Shown: positions 26,257-38,900 of the stretch, in pieces
Numbering within the stretch: the first letter of the stretch is position 1
Layout of the letters: each line of letters starts with the position of its first letter
Source: Epinephelus fuscoguttatus
Taxonomy: Eukaryota; Chordata; Actinopteri; Perciformes; Serranidae
NCBI RefSeq assembly: GCF_011397635.1
Contig: NC_064759.1
Location: forward strand, 16,326,428-16,390,427
Length of the DNA stretch: 64,000 nt
Reading direction: 5' to 3'
Made by a program: the position numbers and the translations under genes
The notes under the pieces: generated by a model
The model's input: only the letters and a program-made list of their open reading frames with translations
What the model was told of the DNA's origin: nothing
Database searches by the model: none

Positions 26257-27996
26257 TTAAAGAGGAACACCACCTAATTAAGAATTCCAGTATGTTATTT
26301 CCATGGCCTTGGAAAGTTCAATCAATAATTGTGAACATGAGCTACTCTCTCAAAGCCAGACACCAGAGAAGTAACTCACAAACTTCTGATGTTGTAGGGT
26401 ATATAGTCTGGAGCGGCTCCATAGACGAAGAATGAAGCAAAATGTTACCAATAACTTCTGGGTAGAAAACCCGTGTATCACGTATATAAAATCAAACAGC
26501 ACTGAACAGACACTGCCTCAATTGGTTAGTTTTTTAGCCACTTAAAAAAAGAATCAATATTACTTAAAGTGTATGCTATATTTAAAATCTTTTCGCTGAT
26601 TTACCTTGCTGTCAGACAGCCTTTTTTTTTTTTACTGTAGCTGTTATCTCAAACCCACCAGACATGATTGACAAGGTGCTGTCTACACCTGCCTCGATCA
26701 GTTAGTGTAGAGGGTAAGGCAGTGAAAATATTCTCAATATAACGTGCACTTACACTGATACTGATTTTTTTGGTGGATTTTTTTTTTTTTAATAATGCTT
26801 TATATAGGCTACTGTGTCTGCAATTCAAATCAATTGTCAGTTGTCCACCTGGAAATGATTGTTGTTAAGCAATGTCACAATGATTCAGTCAAAGGTGCAC
26901 TCAGTGTCATCAGTAACATCTTTCCCAATTGACCCTTTGCTAATTCCCGCCCCCAGACACAGGCCAATCATAACGTGGCATCGGGCCAGCTCAGACCAGG
27001 GCCGGACAGAAACACAGCTGTGCTCCATTGACTCTAATGCAATTGTTTCAGATTTCCTTCGTTTTCAGGCTGGTTTTGTGGATTTGGAGCTAAATGTTGT
27101 GCCTGGGGCACATCGTGTATTAATGACACTCGTTACCTGGAGAGGTTGGAAAAACATATACGTTTCTTCCCTGTTCCAAAACTAAAATCAAACCCTGAAA
27201 AGTGAAGGGTTAGCTAGCTAGCTACTGAAGATATAGCCTACTGAATGTATACACATGCTGCTTTTGCTTTTTAATGATTATAACAGTGAATAAAGACCGA
27301 CCCTGCTGTACAGGAACCAGTGAAGGGAAGCTGGGAAACTTTGCTGATATTCAACCAGCTGTGTGTCATCACATGGAAGTTGTTTGACTTCCCACGGAGA
27401 TCCCTGCCCGTCCAGCGGCAGAGGTCCGTGTGCTGGCAGTGGCACAGTTGGGTGAAGCCAAACACCGTTCATCTGCACACACTGCGATGCCACACAGCTG
27501 GTTCAATATCAGCAAAGTTTCCCTTTATATTCATTGTCTTCTGTGGCGATCAGCAGTGATGTGGTGGTTCACTTTTACACTGTAATCTGTAGCCTATAGT
27601 TCGGCTTTAGCTTCTAACTATCTTTGTCTTTTTAACCTGTTGTTGCTGCTGAGTCAGTTTGACATCCTGGATATATCCTTCAAACACAGACTGTAGACCC
27701 CTCTGTCTGCTTCTCTCTGCAATCACTGTCATTTTTCCCAAAAATATGATAATATTTCTTCAGGGAGTGCAGTTAATTACAGAGTGGGCTCTATGCTTAC
27801 TCCGACAACTTGTCAGACCATCACAAAGGGGCGGGGCTTAGCAAAGATTTTTGGTCCCAATTCAAAAATTTGAGTTTTAGCACTCTAGATTTTGGATTTA
27901 GGGGGCAATTTGTCATGTTTACTAATATTTTTGGACTGTCTTAGACCATAGGAATAACATGGATGAAGTTTGAAAATTAATGTAGCTCCCCTTTAA
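26257..27996. mobile_element. TTAA-ended DNA transposon, copy 1 (~1.74 kb)
   Basis: It begins TTAAAGAGGAACACCACC at 26257. The right end, reverse-complemented from 27996, reads TTAAAGGGGAGCTACATTAA. The arms stay similar for about 50 bases, through ATGTTATTtCcATGG / ATGTTATTCCTATGG. TTAA at both extremities fits a TTAA target site (piggyBac- or Kolobok-like). No intact transposase frame was found. A second partial copy lies at 59705. Confidence 0.7.
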
Positions 27997-28239
27997 AGCT
28001 GATGAAATGTATTTTTTTCTGAAGGTAATCAATGAAATGTTTTATTGTGTGAAACTTTTGGAGAAAGATGGTGTGATGGTGAGCAATGCATCAAGGCATC
28101 CATGTAGTTCACAACACATTATCATCCACTTTGGACATAATGTCTGGGCTTAATGTGTTTACAGACGCATAGTTGTGTGCTGAATCAGCATCACTTGCCT
28201 GTTTGACATCTCCATAAGCAAACCCCCTCCTCACTTTCA

Positions 28240-28501
28240 GATGACCATAGGTGACTTTCAGAGAGCGACGGTGTTTCCCGACACGAGTCGAGTGGCTCCG
28301 AGGAGTGAGCGGAGCCCGACATATTCTGAACACCTTCCAAATGTTGAGCCCGAGTCGTGAAGTGCTGCTCTTGAGGGGGGCGAGGTTGGAAGGGAGGGAG
28401 ACGACGAGGGAGAAAACAGGCATCGTCCGCACAGATTTTCACCTCTGAGAGCATCCCGACATCTCCTCTGACTGCACCGCAGCTCCGACCGGCCCAGTCA
28501 A
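28240..28501 (+). promoter_or_regulatory. Probable GC-rich promoter / noncoding exon 1 of the Ig-like gene
   Basis: The sequence switches from AT-rich to CpG-containing (GAGAGCGACGG, CCCGACACGAGTCG, GACGACGAGGG). It ends at a consensus donor, CAAAG/GTAGGT, at 28501/28502. The next plus-strand acceptor serving a coding exon with its own start codon is at 35964, so this is a plausible untranslated first exon with a 7.5 kb intron. Inference only. Confidence 0.35.
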
Positions 28502-28767
28502 AGGTAGGTGAGCTGCACAGCGCTGTTTTTCTTTGCCTTTACATGCATGTGCGGATGTCCTGAAATCTGACTGGTGCGTGACGGGTTAAATTCTGCAGTT
28601 TTTTGGTTGATGCGCTTATCGGCTATCCCGGCCCGGAGGTGACTGGACAGATTTAAAGCTGGGAGGTTTATCACCAACCACAGATTATACTGCCAATGAG
28701 AAAAGGTGTGATATATGATGATTGTTGTGCTGATTGAATGGTCCCGGGATGGAGCCGGCTTTGCCTT

Positions 28768-28770
<3 letters not shown>

Positions 28771-28807
<37 letters not shown>

Positions 28808-28815
28808 TTTTATTT
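28771..28815. repeat. (TA)n microsatellite followed by poly-T
   Basis: About 13 TA dinucleotides run directly into a T-rich tract. Confidence 0.95.
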
Positions 28816-31490
28816 CTCAGCCTCTTGGTGGGATTCAATATAATGCAGATTTATTTTGTTGGATGCAATATGATGTCAGGTGTATTGCCTTATAGCTATG
28901 TAAACAGTTTGAATTAAAACAGGTGGATTAAATCTAAACTGGTTTGTCCACCTTAATTGAAAACAAGAATCACTATTATCACTATTACCATTATTATTAT
29001 CATACTAAAATTATGCATTTTATAGTCCCATTTCCTCAGGCATGCCTTCTCTCCATTTAAGGAAGTTTATGCTCCAATAGGTGATATATTCCTTACACTT
29101 AAAAGCTTAATAGCATCCATTATCTTAGAGGATGCTGTAGCCCGGAGGCTCTCTGGCTGTTGCCTCCTGCCTGCAGTGTGCTGCTGCTCACAGACTGTGA
29201 CCAGAGCTGCATGAAGGCCTAAGCACACAAGAGCGATGGCTGTATTATAATCTCATCTTTTTTTTTCCTACCATGTAAATTCCACATCTTCTGTGCTCTT
29301 GTCCTTGTGTGTTTGTCAATACATGCACGCAGCTCCACCACCACCACCACCACCCCTCTCTCTGCCCCCGCTCCTCCCTCATGTCCACTGATTTTAATGA
29401 ATCTGACAGGTGCAAGCAATACGGTGGAAACCTGTCTCATCCTTTAGTTCACTGCAGCCGGCTTTGAAGGAAAATAGGTTGTCAGCTGCTATAGGCTCCC
29501 CTCTCCAAGATAAACTTCAGAAATTATCCATTTGGATTTTGTCAGAACATTTTCAGGTTGTTTGGAGCCTGTTTTTCCCTGCATCATCTCTTTCTGCCAT
29601 GCCGATCTGAAATGTGATCTGGGTTGTTGTGATGCAGAGGGTAGCAGTTTGGACTGTTGGGATAATCATAGTGGAAGAATTTTTAATGCATCTCATTTTA
29701 GCAAAGAGAAACTCTGTATTTGTTTGAAAGTGGAACCCCTGAAGTAAACACTCGGCCATTTTCACGTGTTTCTCCTGGTGCAGCAATCCTTTCTTTTTCT
29801 CTTTTTGATGCCTCATGTTTTATAAATGTCCAGCGCTGCGAGAGGAAAGCACAGTCAGTGCATCTGTGTGCCTGTAAATGTGTGTTTGAGCTCACTTCTT
29901 GCCTCCTCATCGTCAGAGGGTCCCCATGTAGAGCCATTTCTCCTCATCACTTGCGTAAAGAAAAGAGAAAATGAAAGAGAAATGATGAAGGGTAAAGACA
30001 CAGAGGTGGCTTTGTAGGGTCCCCACATCTGCAGTCATTGAAGGCATTTCCGCCTCTTTAAACCTTCAGACAAAGACCAGTCTGTCCATCCAGTAAGTAG
30101 GGAGTTTGGAGCTAGAAGGAACACAGGCACGGGCTTTGATTTCAGAGTGGGATGCACTGGCTTGGATTATATAAGATAAGGAGGAGGAGAGGATGAAAGA
30201 GACGTGATAAAACAGAGAGAAAGGGAAATGAGAGACATGCCCCAAGATCGGCAGCGGAGAGTTTTGGGTTGAGAGGAGTTATACTGAGAAGACAACATGT
30301 GGTGGAAAGCAAGCGAGACATGACACGGAGCTGTCAAACAGAGGCAATAGAACGTTAAAGGATAGGGAGGCTTGAACAGGGTCGTGATGGTGGTAGAAAG
30401 TAACACTTTGAGATGTGAGAATGGTGACAGAAGTGAGAAAATGGAAGAAAAGAGAGAAGAGTGGAGAATCCAGTGAGGTAAAATAAAGACTGAGTGAAGC
30501 CAAGTGAAGGGAGGGAGAGTCAGGGAAGGATAGCAGATGGCGTTCATGTCTGTGTCCAGTGTTTACAGCCTAGAGGTCAATGTGTGAATAAGCTTATAAT
30601 ATAGCTTATTGCATGTTTCCATGGTCTCGCATGTTTGTGCTCAGTGAGGCAGCCCTTGCAGTGCTAGCTTTATCCCCAAATGCTCAAAAATCACACAGAA
30701 ATGAGGGAGAAGATTTTTTTTTTTTTGCCTCACAGATCTTGTGTACGAACACCAGATTGGCTGTGGTGACTCCACGAGGCCTACTGCTGTGACAAACAGA
30801 TGGACACGGTTCTCATTCTTCAGAGCCAACCTACATCTCAGATTGCTGTATTAATTAAATGCTGATGGCTACAGGGGTCAACAGTCAGTTTTTTTTTTTT
30901 GTTGAAAAAATCAGTGCATGATGCAGACACCTCAAATGATCCTTTAAATCCAGAAAGGAAGATAAAGTATTCCCACAACAAGGATGAGTGCTGCAGTAAT
31001 AAAATTACAGTGTAATCTGAGTTATATAGATGACTCTAGCAAAGGACACTAAAGGTTTGTTTGGCAAGAGACACTGGTCTGTGTGACGCAGCTTTGTTCC
31101 ATATTTTGTTTCAGATACAATAAAATCTGTGGGCTTTTGGGCTTTGTGCCCGGAGTGTGGTGCGCGTATGTGGCAGACACAGTGCAGAGGGCTTTGTGAG
31201 GCGTTCTGTGAAACAGCAACTTTGATTGTCAGAATCGGACACTGTGAAATGTGAATTATTTCCAGTAAACAATATGAGGAAATGGCTGCTCTGCTGTTGA
31301 TCTTTAAAATATGTTCAAATTACAAAGACAGACAGCCAGGTGGCAGGAGTGCAGAAAGTGCACACTTCGGCTTTTATGCAGTGTGGTGATGGCTCACTGC
31401 TTCGTCATTTCCAGCAGGAGCAGGATGTCTCGTGATGTCTCCTGTGTTACAATGAGACACTTTAATCTTTACTGCATGTTTATTAGCTGC
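28815..31490. other. Intron-like / spacer sequence upstream of the Ig-like gene
   Basis: Mostly AT-rich, with a (CCA)n run near 29335-29356 and a purine-rich G/A tract from about 30180 to 30540. Reading frames here are low-complexity or opposite-strand by-products. No gene was recognised. Confidence 0.5.
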
Positions 31491-34060
31491 TGCAAAGTGT
31501 GAGTGTGAGCACTGCAGGTGTTCCCTCCCAGTCCCCTCCTGGGCTTTGTAAATGAAAACCGCAGCAAAATCTCTTTTTGCACAAACTCTCTTGATGTGTT
31601 GCCTCAGACACCTCAGTGTAGCATAAGGCAGCTCACATCTTTATAATCCCCTCGGTGTTGCAATTAATGACGAATCTTCTCCGAAATCGCCATGATGTTG
31701 TGAAGAAAATGTGTTTGCTCTGTAGTGCATCTTCTTCTCCTGTTGGAAACTCAGCCAAGTCGTCATTAAGATCCCCAGGAATTGAATTATCTCAAGATTC
31801 ATGAATTATTCTGTGTTTAAAATCAGGCACATAATCAATAAACAATCCTTGACAGAGATCCAAAGCCAGGTGGCCCTGGTAAACATGCACATACACTTAA
31901 AAAGGAAAGTGCCTGTTTAAGATATAAATGCATAAATGCCTGTTGATGTGGCCTTAAAACAACACTAACTTTGACTCATAAATCTACTCATGACCCTGGT
32001 TTTAAATTGAGTTCAGGTATGCTTTTAAGTGATAATGACACTGTCATTGGTTTTCTAAACAAAAGATGCACCACAGGCTGTTTTTTAATGTCTTAAGTCC
32101 AATACAAACCTCTAGGCAATGGGAGATAAATTGGATTTACAGGGACAGCAAGATTCTCTGCAGATAGTCTCTTAAGGGAGTTATTGGTTGGATTTAATAG
32201 CCTAATGACGAATAGATTATTTTGACAAGATTTAAAACATACATGACAGGATGATCACAATGACAGACTCCGTATAAGATATTTAAAATTGTCAAGGATT
32301 AAAATTGTGGCAGTGCAAGATGCAAGATCGAGTACAAAAGTGCCAAGCAAGAATGACGTTAAACTACACATGTGGCTGTATATAAAAAAAATATTTTTCC
32401 CAAATCATGTTTTGAGGAGCAGTGTGTAGGATTTAGTGGCATCTAGAGGTGAGGATGGCAGATTTCTACCAGCTAAAATGTCTCCCATGTGCAAAGTGTG
32501 AACTACCAGTTGGAATTCCTTCAGTGATCGTTGTTCAAGAGGTTCTAATCAGGAACCCAGTTATCCGCAGAGGTCCCTTCCTCTCCAAAACAAATGGACT
32601 GGGTGATTAAAACCAGTATAAATATTGAATAAATCAGTCAGACATTACAAGTCAGTGTGTCTTTTAAGCTGTTTGGCACGTTGGAGACGATCTGCTAGCC
32701 CAGCGCCTGCTAATACCTGCTCACCTGTTTTCCTTGATAACTTAAGAGCCAGACGTTTAGGAGGTTTTTACCAGGAGGGTGAATTGTCCACAGAGGTCTT
32801 TTCCTCTCCAGTACAAAGGGACCAGGCAATTTAAAACTGTAAAAACACAGAATAAAGCTGATTCACTTTAAAAAAAAATCAGTGTTTTTCCAACACTGCT
32901 TGTTTCCTATGGGACTTCTAACTAGCCCTGTTGTTCTGGGTTAGTGCAGAAACATGGCAATGCAACATGGCAGAGTCCATGAAAGAAGACCTGCTCCCTA
33001 TGTAAATATAAACAGCTTATTTTAAGAGAACAAAAACATGACAATTCCTATGTTCAGGGGATTAAACACAAGAAAACATACTCATTATCCCCCTAAATCC
33101 TACACACTGAACCTTTACGTCTCATTGGAATTAAATGTGTTAGACTGCCTCTAGTGTTGCAGGAGTGGTTATGTTTTTCTAGATTAGAATATTTGGTTTG
33201 GTGCAGATTTATGCAGAATCTTACCTTTATTTGCACCACCCTTTTATCCATGGGGAAAAGGTTTGATTTTTAAAATGAACTACATTAAGGTGTGTCCGGG
33301 GGACGGCTTTAAAACCAGTCTTATTAGCTTATTTTGTGCAGTTTGCAGTGCAATTTGTTTAAAAGAGATTGTGAAGAGGTACTGTACCAAAGGGTGGCAG
33401 CATAATCAAAGTGGCACAACACCAACTCCAACTAGCATTTCTAAGGCTGCTATATCCAACAGTTCGGCTTTTCTAGACAGACATTTTTTTATTTATTTGT
33501 AGTTTTGCCAAGAGCTTTAAAAGCAATGTCTTCCCCTAATAAAACATTACCCGGGACACACCTAGATAATTTAATTAGGAGATTGAAGAGATGTTGGCCC
33601 AATATGTGTTTCTTAATCCACTTTGGAGAATATGTACAAGAGAAGAGAGAAGAAAGAGAGAAGGACAATGTTGGCCTCACAGTATACGAGTTAAAACTGC
33701 ATTGTATGAATAACCGAGCACAGTCATAAAATTATAATGAGGTTGTACATACTTTTGCAGCATATAGGTAACCTTGACTGCATGCTACCTAGCTGCTGCT
33801 CTCCCTGACTGTGAACACTGCAGGTGTTTCCTACTGCTCCCCTCCTGGCCTTCTAAAAATGAAAACCACAGGAATGTTTCTTTTGCTCCGACCCCTTGAT
33901 GTGTTGCCTCTGATGTCTCGGCACGGACGTGAGCCGCTCACATCATCAAGATCCCCCTCAGCACTGCAATTAATCAGGATTCTTCTCAGAAACCTGCCTG
34001 TGGAAATGATAATGTGGAAATTATGTTTGTTCCTCTTACCTTTGTGGACATATCCTGTTT
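31490..34060. repeat. Pair of diverged direct repeats ~2.3 kb apart
   Basis: About 31490-31760 and 33790-34060 share the same order of motifs: GTGAGCACTGCAGGTGTT / GTGAACACTGCAGGTGTT, CCCCTCCTGG, AAATGAAAACC, CTTGATGTGTTGCCTC, and GCAATTAAT followed by TTCTTCTC-like blocks. They are spaced alike over about 250 bases. The sequence between includes a separate MITE. This looks like an old local duplication, or two copies of an uncatalogued repeat. Confidence 0.7.
32420..33109. mobile_element. MITE with CAGTGTGTAGGATTTAG ends
   Basis: It starts CAGTGTGTAGGATTTAG at 32420 and ends with the exact reverse complement at 33109. Internal CATCTAG and blocks repeated near 32560 and 32800 (CAGAGGTC..TTCCTCTCCA) fit a fish non-autonomous family that is also present at 40470-40760. 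Confidence 0.8.
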
Positions 34061-34656
34061 GAAGACTTTTTAAGCTTCAGTGTATTTTCCTGCTAAGAAA
34101 GAGATCCATGCCCTTCTTAATCTTGCAGCAAGAGGATTATGCAGCGAGGAACATTTAACACCTTAGATAACTGACATTGACGTTGCACTTCACGACACTT
34201 AAGAATGATGTGCAAATTTATTCTTTATTATCTGCTGACCCTTTTCTGTTAATAATTTTCACATAGTTTTCACAGATTCTTGACAGTTAACTAAAGATAC
34301 AAACTTAAGTTGTTGGGAAGGCGTGTGAGTGTTTGTACTTATATGTCAGCAGGAAATCTGCATAACCAATAAAGAGATTCCCATTATATTTGGTGCACAG
34401 ATCAACCTTGATCCAAGGAACAATTGATTACATTTTGGGAGTGATCTGAATGTAGGATCTGAGCCAGGGAGTTGTAATCGTATTTTCAGCCAATATTGAA
34501 ACAGCAGTAGTCATTGTATTTGAAATCCTTGTCATTTCTCGTACAGACATTTCAATCATGACATCATAATCATTCTAAATGGGTCCCTTTGTATTTCCTG
34601 TGGGGATACAAGGACACTATGAATTATTATATTGTCATTATTATATTCCCCATATA

Positions 34657-35021
34657 AGGGCGGCACGGTGGTGTGGTGGTTAGCACTCTCGTCTCACAGC
34701 AAGAGGGTTGCCGGTTCGATCCCGGGCGTGGGAGCCCTTCTGTGCGGAGTTTGCATGTTCTCCCCGTGTCAGCGTGGGTTCTCTCCGGGCACTCCGGCTT
34801 CCTCCCACAGTCCAAAGACATGCAGATTGGGGACTAGGTTAATTGATAACTCTAAATTGTCCGTAGGTGTGAATGTGAGCATGAATGGTTGTTTGTCTCT
34901 ATGTGTCAGCCCTGCGATAGTCTGGCGACCCTGCCCCTCGCCCGATGTCAGCTGGGATAGGCTCCAGCCCCCCCGCGACCCTCAAGAGGATGAAGCGGTT
35001 AGAAGATGAATGAATGAATGA
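34657..35021 (+). mobile_element. tRNA-derived SINE, full length, with target-site duplication
   Basis: It begins GGGCGGCACGGTGGTGTGG. RNA polymerase III promoter boxes are visible: A box near 34676 (GTGGTTAGCACT) and B box GGTTCGATCCC at 34713. The body continues with TTTGCATGTTCTCCCCGTGT and CCAAAGACATGCAG, and ends in a (GAAT)n tail. A perfect 14-base direct repeat, ATATTCCCCATATA, flanks it at 34643-34656 and 35022-35035. That proves a retroposition event and suggests a fairly recent one. Confidence 0.93.
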
Positions 35022-35240
35022 ATATTCCCCATATACACCCCGCTTTCTTTCAGAGTATACCAGCCAGCATATTTGGGTTTCTCATAAATGGAATATGGTG
35101 TTTACATGCTCAAACACATAAACCAGATACTCCAAAAACCTGATCATAAACAGATTACTCATGTCCATGTAACCACACTCAGAGACCCAAGCTGTTGCCT
35201 AGCAACGCGATTCCAGCGAAACAGTCTATAAAGACAAACA

Positions 35241-35604
35241 TCCATTTTCTGTAATCGCTTATCCACTTACGGGTAGCAGGGGGCCTGGAGCCAATCCAGC
35301 TGACATTGGGCGAGAGGCAGGGCACACCCTAGACAGGTCGCCAGACTATTTCAGGGTTGACACTTAGAGACAGACAACCATTCACACTCACATTCACACC
35401 TACAGACAATTTAGAGTCACCATTTAACCTGCATGTCTTTGGACTGTGGGAGGAAGGAGGAGGGAACTCACGCTGACACGGGGAAAACATGCAAACTCCA
35501 CACAGACGGGCCCCAGCTGGCCTGTGGGTTCACAATAACCATCTTGTTGTGAAGCAGTGATAATCACTGTACACCGTGCTGCCCGCATAAAATATAAATA
35601 TATG
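35241..35604 (-). mobile_element. tRNA-derived SINE, same family, opposite orientation
   Basis: The reverse complement shows the same head (GGCAGCACGGTG), TTTGCATGTTTTCCCCGTGT, CCAAAGACATGCAGG and TAAGCGATTACAG tail motifs as the copy at 34657. It is more diverged. AAGACAAACA occurs at 35231-35240 and 35605-35614 and may be the target duplication, although about 18 bases of non-SINE sequence lie inside the right copy. Confidence 0.85.
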
Positions 35605-35984
35605 AAGACAAACAGCCACTTTAAATTAAGAGTCTTGCTTCTGAGGGATGCAGAGCAACAAAACACATTTTGTCTTTTCATGAGTGTCAAGTTCATTGTA
35701 GGTGCCTCGGTGGATGCTTCAGTCATCATAGGGTGATATTCTGGGATGATGTCATACACCAGTTTCACTATGAATAAGCAAAAGGGTCCAGGAATATCTG
35801 CCTGCCCTCTAAAAAACACCCTCGCTACTGATTCAGAACATACGAAAATATACAACAAAGAAAAGCAAAAGAGTGATGTATGTTCAGCTCTCAAAGCAGT
35901 AAAATAATGCTGCCTACTCTGTAGACTCTCCATGAACACATCCATCTTCCTTCTTTCCTTCCAGGCACAAAACAATCAGCCAGA

Positions 35985-38900
35985 ATGGGGACAGTCAGCA
36001 TGATCGCCTTCAGCTTTCTGCTCGCCACAGGTATGTTTGGAAAAAAATGTGTGAAGCTGTTCCCTCGAGTAGCGATCTGAAAATATGGAAATTTTGTCGT
36101 CTTCCATCAGTGTCAGTGTTCAATCTTTTGGCAGCTGATCGTGCTGCATGTGTTATTTGCCCAGGAAGCACTGTTTTATTTAATAGTTTAAGGTCAGTTT
36201 GAGGTTGCTGGAACACTGAGTTTGTCTTATAAACAGTATGTGAAGTAATCTAAAGGGATATGGGGAAAAAAAAGAGTAAAGAAAACAATGATTCATTCAT
36301 TGTATTGCAGTGTGACAGTGGATGAAAAGAGTCATTATAGATATGCTTAATTTGTCTTTCCTTTCATCTTTGTTCACAGCTCTTTCCGCCCCTGTTAAAG
36401 GTAAGACATAATGTACCAGTGCATCACATATAATTCTGAGTGTATCACTCATCAATTATAAATTATGAACTTTTCATGCCCTTCTATGAGTTTGTCAACA
36501 CTTCTTCCCTCTATTGTTCATCATATAATCCAGTCAATGAGGACTCCAAGACCTTGTTTCACGGGGAGGATTTCCACATCATGCTGCCCTCACGCTCAGA
36601 GGTCACATTTCGGAACAGGTCTGCTCCTCGGTCGGGTGACGTGTTCCTCATGCGTGATGGCAAATTGGTCAGCAGTCGGGCCAGACTCAACAGCCAACTC
36701 AGCTACCTCATCATAGAAGCTGTTGGCGAGGAAGACGAGGGGGTGTACACCGTGAAGAGTCTAGAGAACCCAGACGACATTAGACGCACTACGCTGATAG
36801 TCCGAGGTACTGCGTGACATCAATGTATGATACATTATGAATGGTAATGAAGTGTAGCCTCAACTTCAAAACTCTTCTTTAAATCTAAGACCCAAATTTA
36901 TAAAGTTAAAATCATATAACTATCAGTTCTTTTTGGATGACCTCATCTATCATGCTAAATGGACATGTTACAAATCCACATAATAAAGTAGTGTTTTATT
37001 CATCAGTACAGCTTTAAATTGCACTTTTAATGTGAGACCAGCAAAATTAATTTTTTGTAACAACTGGTGAACCAAGTGAGAGTGGACTTAAAAACACAGA
37101 GACAGTTTGGATAAAATAACATGGCCTTTACTGGTCAAAAGGTAGGCTCGGTACACAGAAGGACTATCAGTGAAGGCAAACGAATTCAATAGGGATGAGG
37201 CAGAGTCAATAAACAGGCTGAATCCAGAAAACAAAGAAAAGGATACAGGGCAACAAAAGGTTGGAACACTAGACACACAAGGAGCTAAGATAAACTGGCA
37301 TTGAGAGAAAACAAGACACACACTATGGGGTGCCGTTTGTAAAGTGTCTCACGCTGAAAATAACATCAACATTTTGCCACATTTAGCTTCAAACAATGTT
37401 TAAAAAAGTATTGTGATTTTTTTTAACGTCACCTTTTACCACATTTACAGCAATATTTGTTAACTTAGAAATATATTAAATAGTTAAATCTAAATATTAA
37501 ATGTGGCACCTAAATGTTAAATGTTAAATCTAAATATTAAATCTAAATCTAAATGCTAAATCTAAATCTAAATGTTAAATCTAAATATTAAATCTAAATC
37601 TAAATGCTAAATCTAAATCTAAATATTAAATCTAAATCTAAATCTAAATGTTAAATCTAAATGCTAAATATAAATATAAATGTTAAATCTAAATATTAAA
37701 TCTAAATCTAAATGCTAAATCTAAATCTAAATGTTAAATCTAAATATTAAATCTAAATCTAAATGCTAAATCTAAATCTAAATATTAAATCTAAATCTAA
37801 ATCTAAATGTTAAATCTAAATGCTAAATATAAATATAAATGTTAAATCTAAATATTAAATCTAAATCTAAATGTTAAATCTAAATGTTTTGGGTGAAACT
37901 AAATATTTAGCTAATATGCAAATTCACACCGGAAGTACCAAAATAAAAGCTCGAGATGGTCAGACTGTTTATAGAATCAAATAACGAATTAAAACCAACT
38001 TATCGGGGGAAATGGACACTTGAACATACATTAGCGTGATAATAACTACCTAAAATAACAAGAAACGAGGGAATCACCTTGTTGTTTACAAATACTTCCG
38101 GGTAGAAAACCAGCGGAGTTTAGCAACATATATATATGCACATCTCACGTTTTTCACGTCACTGTATCACCGTTTAGACTAATCTGGTGTTTGTAAAGCC
38201 TATAAACACTATGACTGAACAAACATTACTATCACGGTCTGAAATTAATAACATGGTTATCGTAGATTAGCGGGCTAACTGTTAGCTGTTAGCCCCGTTA
38301 GCGGTGTCTGTAATGACTCACTAACTCTAAACGGTCCGTGAAGAAAATATTTTTTCCAGCGGATGTCTTAGTTACAACATGATTGAGCTAACTGAGTAGT
38401 TTAATGTCGTATCCGACAATGGGAGACATTTAACAGATGACGTCCTGATAGCTTTGCTGCTGCTGCGGCCACTGGTGCTTTCTAGACATCGTGATTTCCC
38501 AAAACTGAATAAATACCACACATCGCAACACAAAACTGCTTTGCTAGCTCAATCATGTTGTAACTAAGACATCCGCTGGAAAAAAATATTTTTTTCACGG
38601 ACCGTTTAAGAGTTAATGAGTCATTACAGACACTGCTAACGGGGCTAAGAACTGACGGTTGTTAGCTTAGCTTAGGTTGTTAATCCCTCCGAAGGGACAC
38701 TAACAACTCAAAGTACACGTCAAATAAAATTTCTCCAAACACGTTTCTTGTTATTTTAGGTAGTTATTATCACGCTAATGTATGTTCAAGTGTCCATTTC
38801 CCCCGATAAGTTGGTTTTAATTCGTTATTTGATTCTATAAACAGTCTGACCATCTCGAGCTTTTATTTTGGTACTTCCGGTGACCGGCAGTGTGAATTGC

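Noticed and set aside
27271-27559. Overlapping short frames on both strands inside the TTAA element
   Set aside because: No THAP, DDE or other transposase motif could be read; probably chance frames in a non-autonomous element.
30179-30547. 126-codon minus-strand frame rich in Ser/Leu/Pro
   Set aside because: Shadow of a purine-rich plus-strand tract; low complexity.
34657-34740. tRNA gene suggested by A and B boxes
   Set aside because: The boxes belong to a tRNA-derived SINE with a long non-tRNA body and a target duplication; there is no cloverleaf with a proper acceptor stem.
37490-37885. CRISPR-like or telomere-like array from the regular AAATCTAAAT units
   Set aside because: Units are very short, there are no unique spacers, it lies in vertebrate DNA, and it is mirrored in the opposite arm of a transposon.
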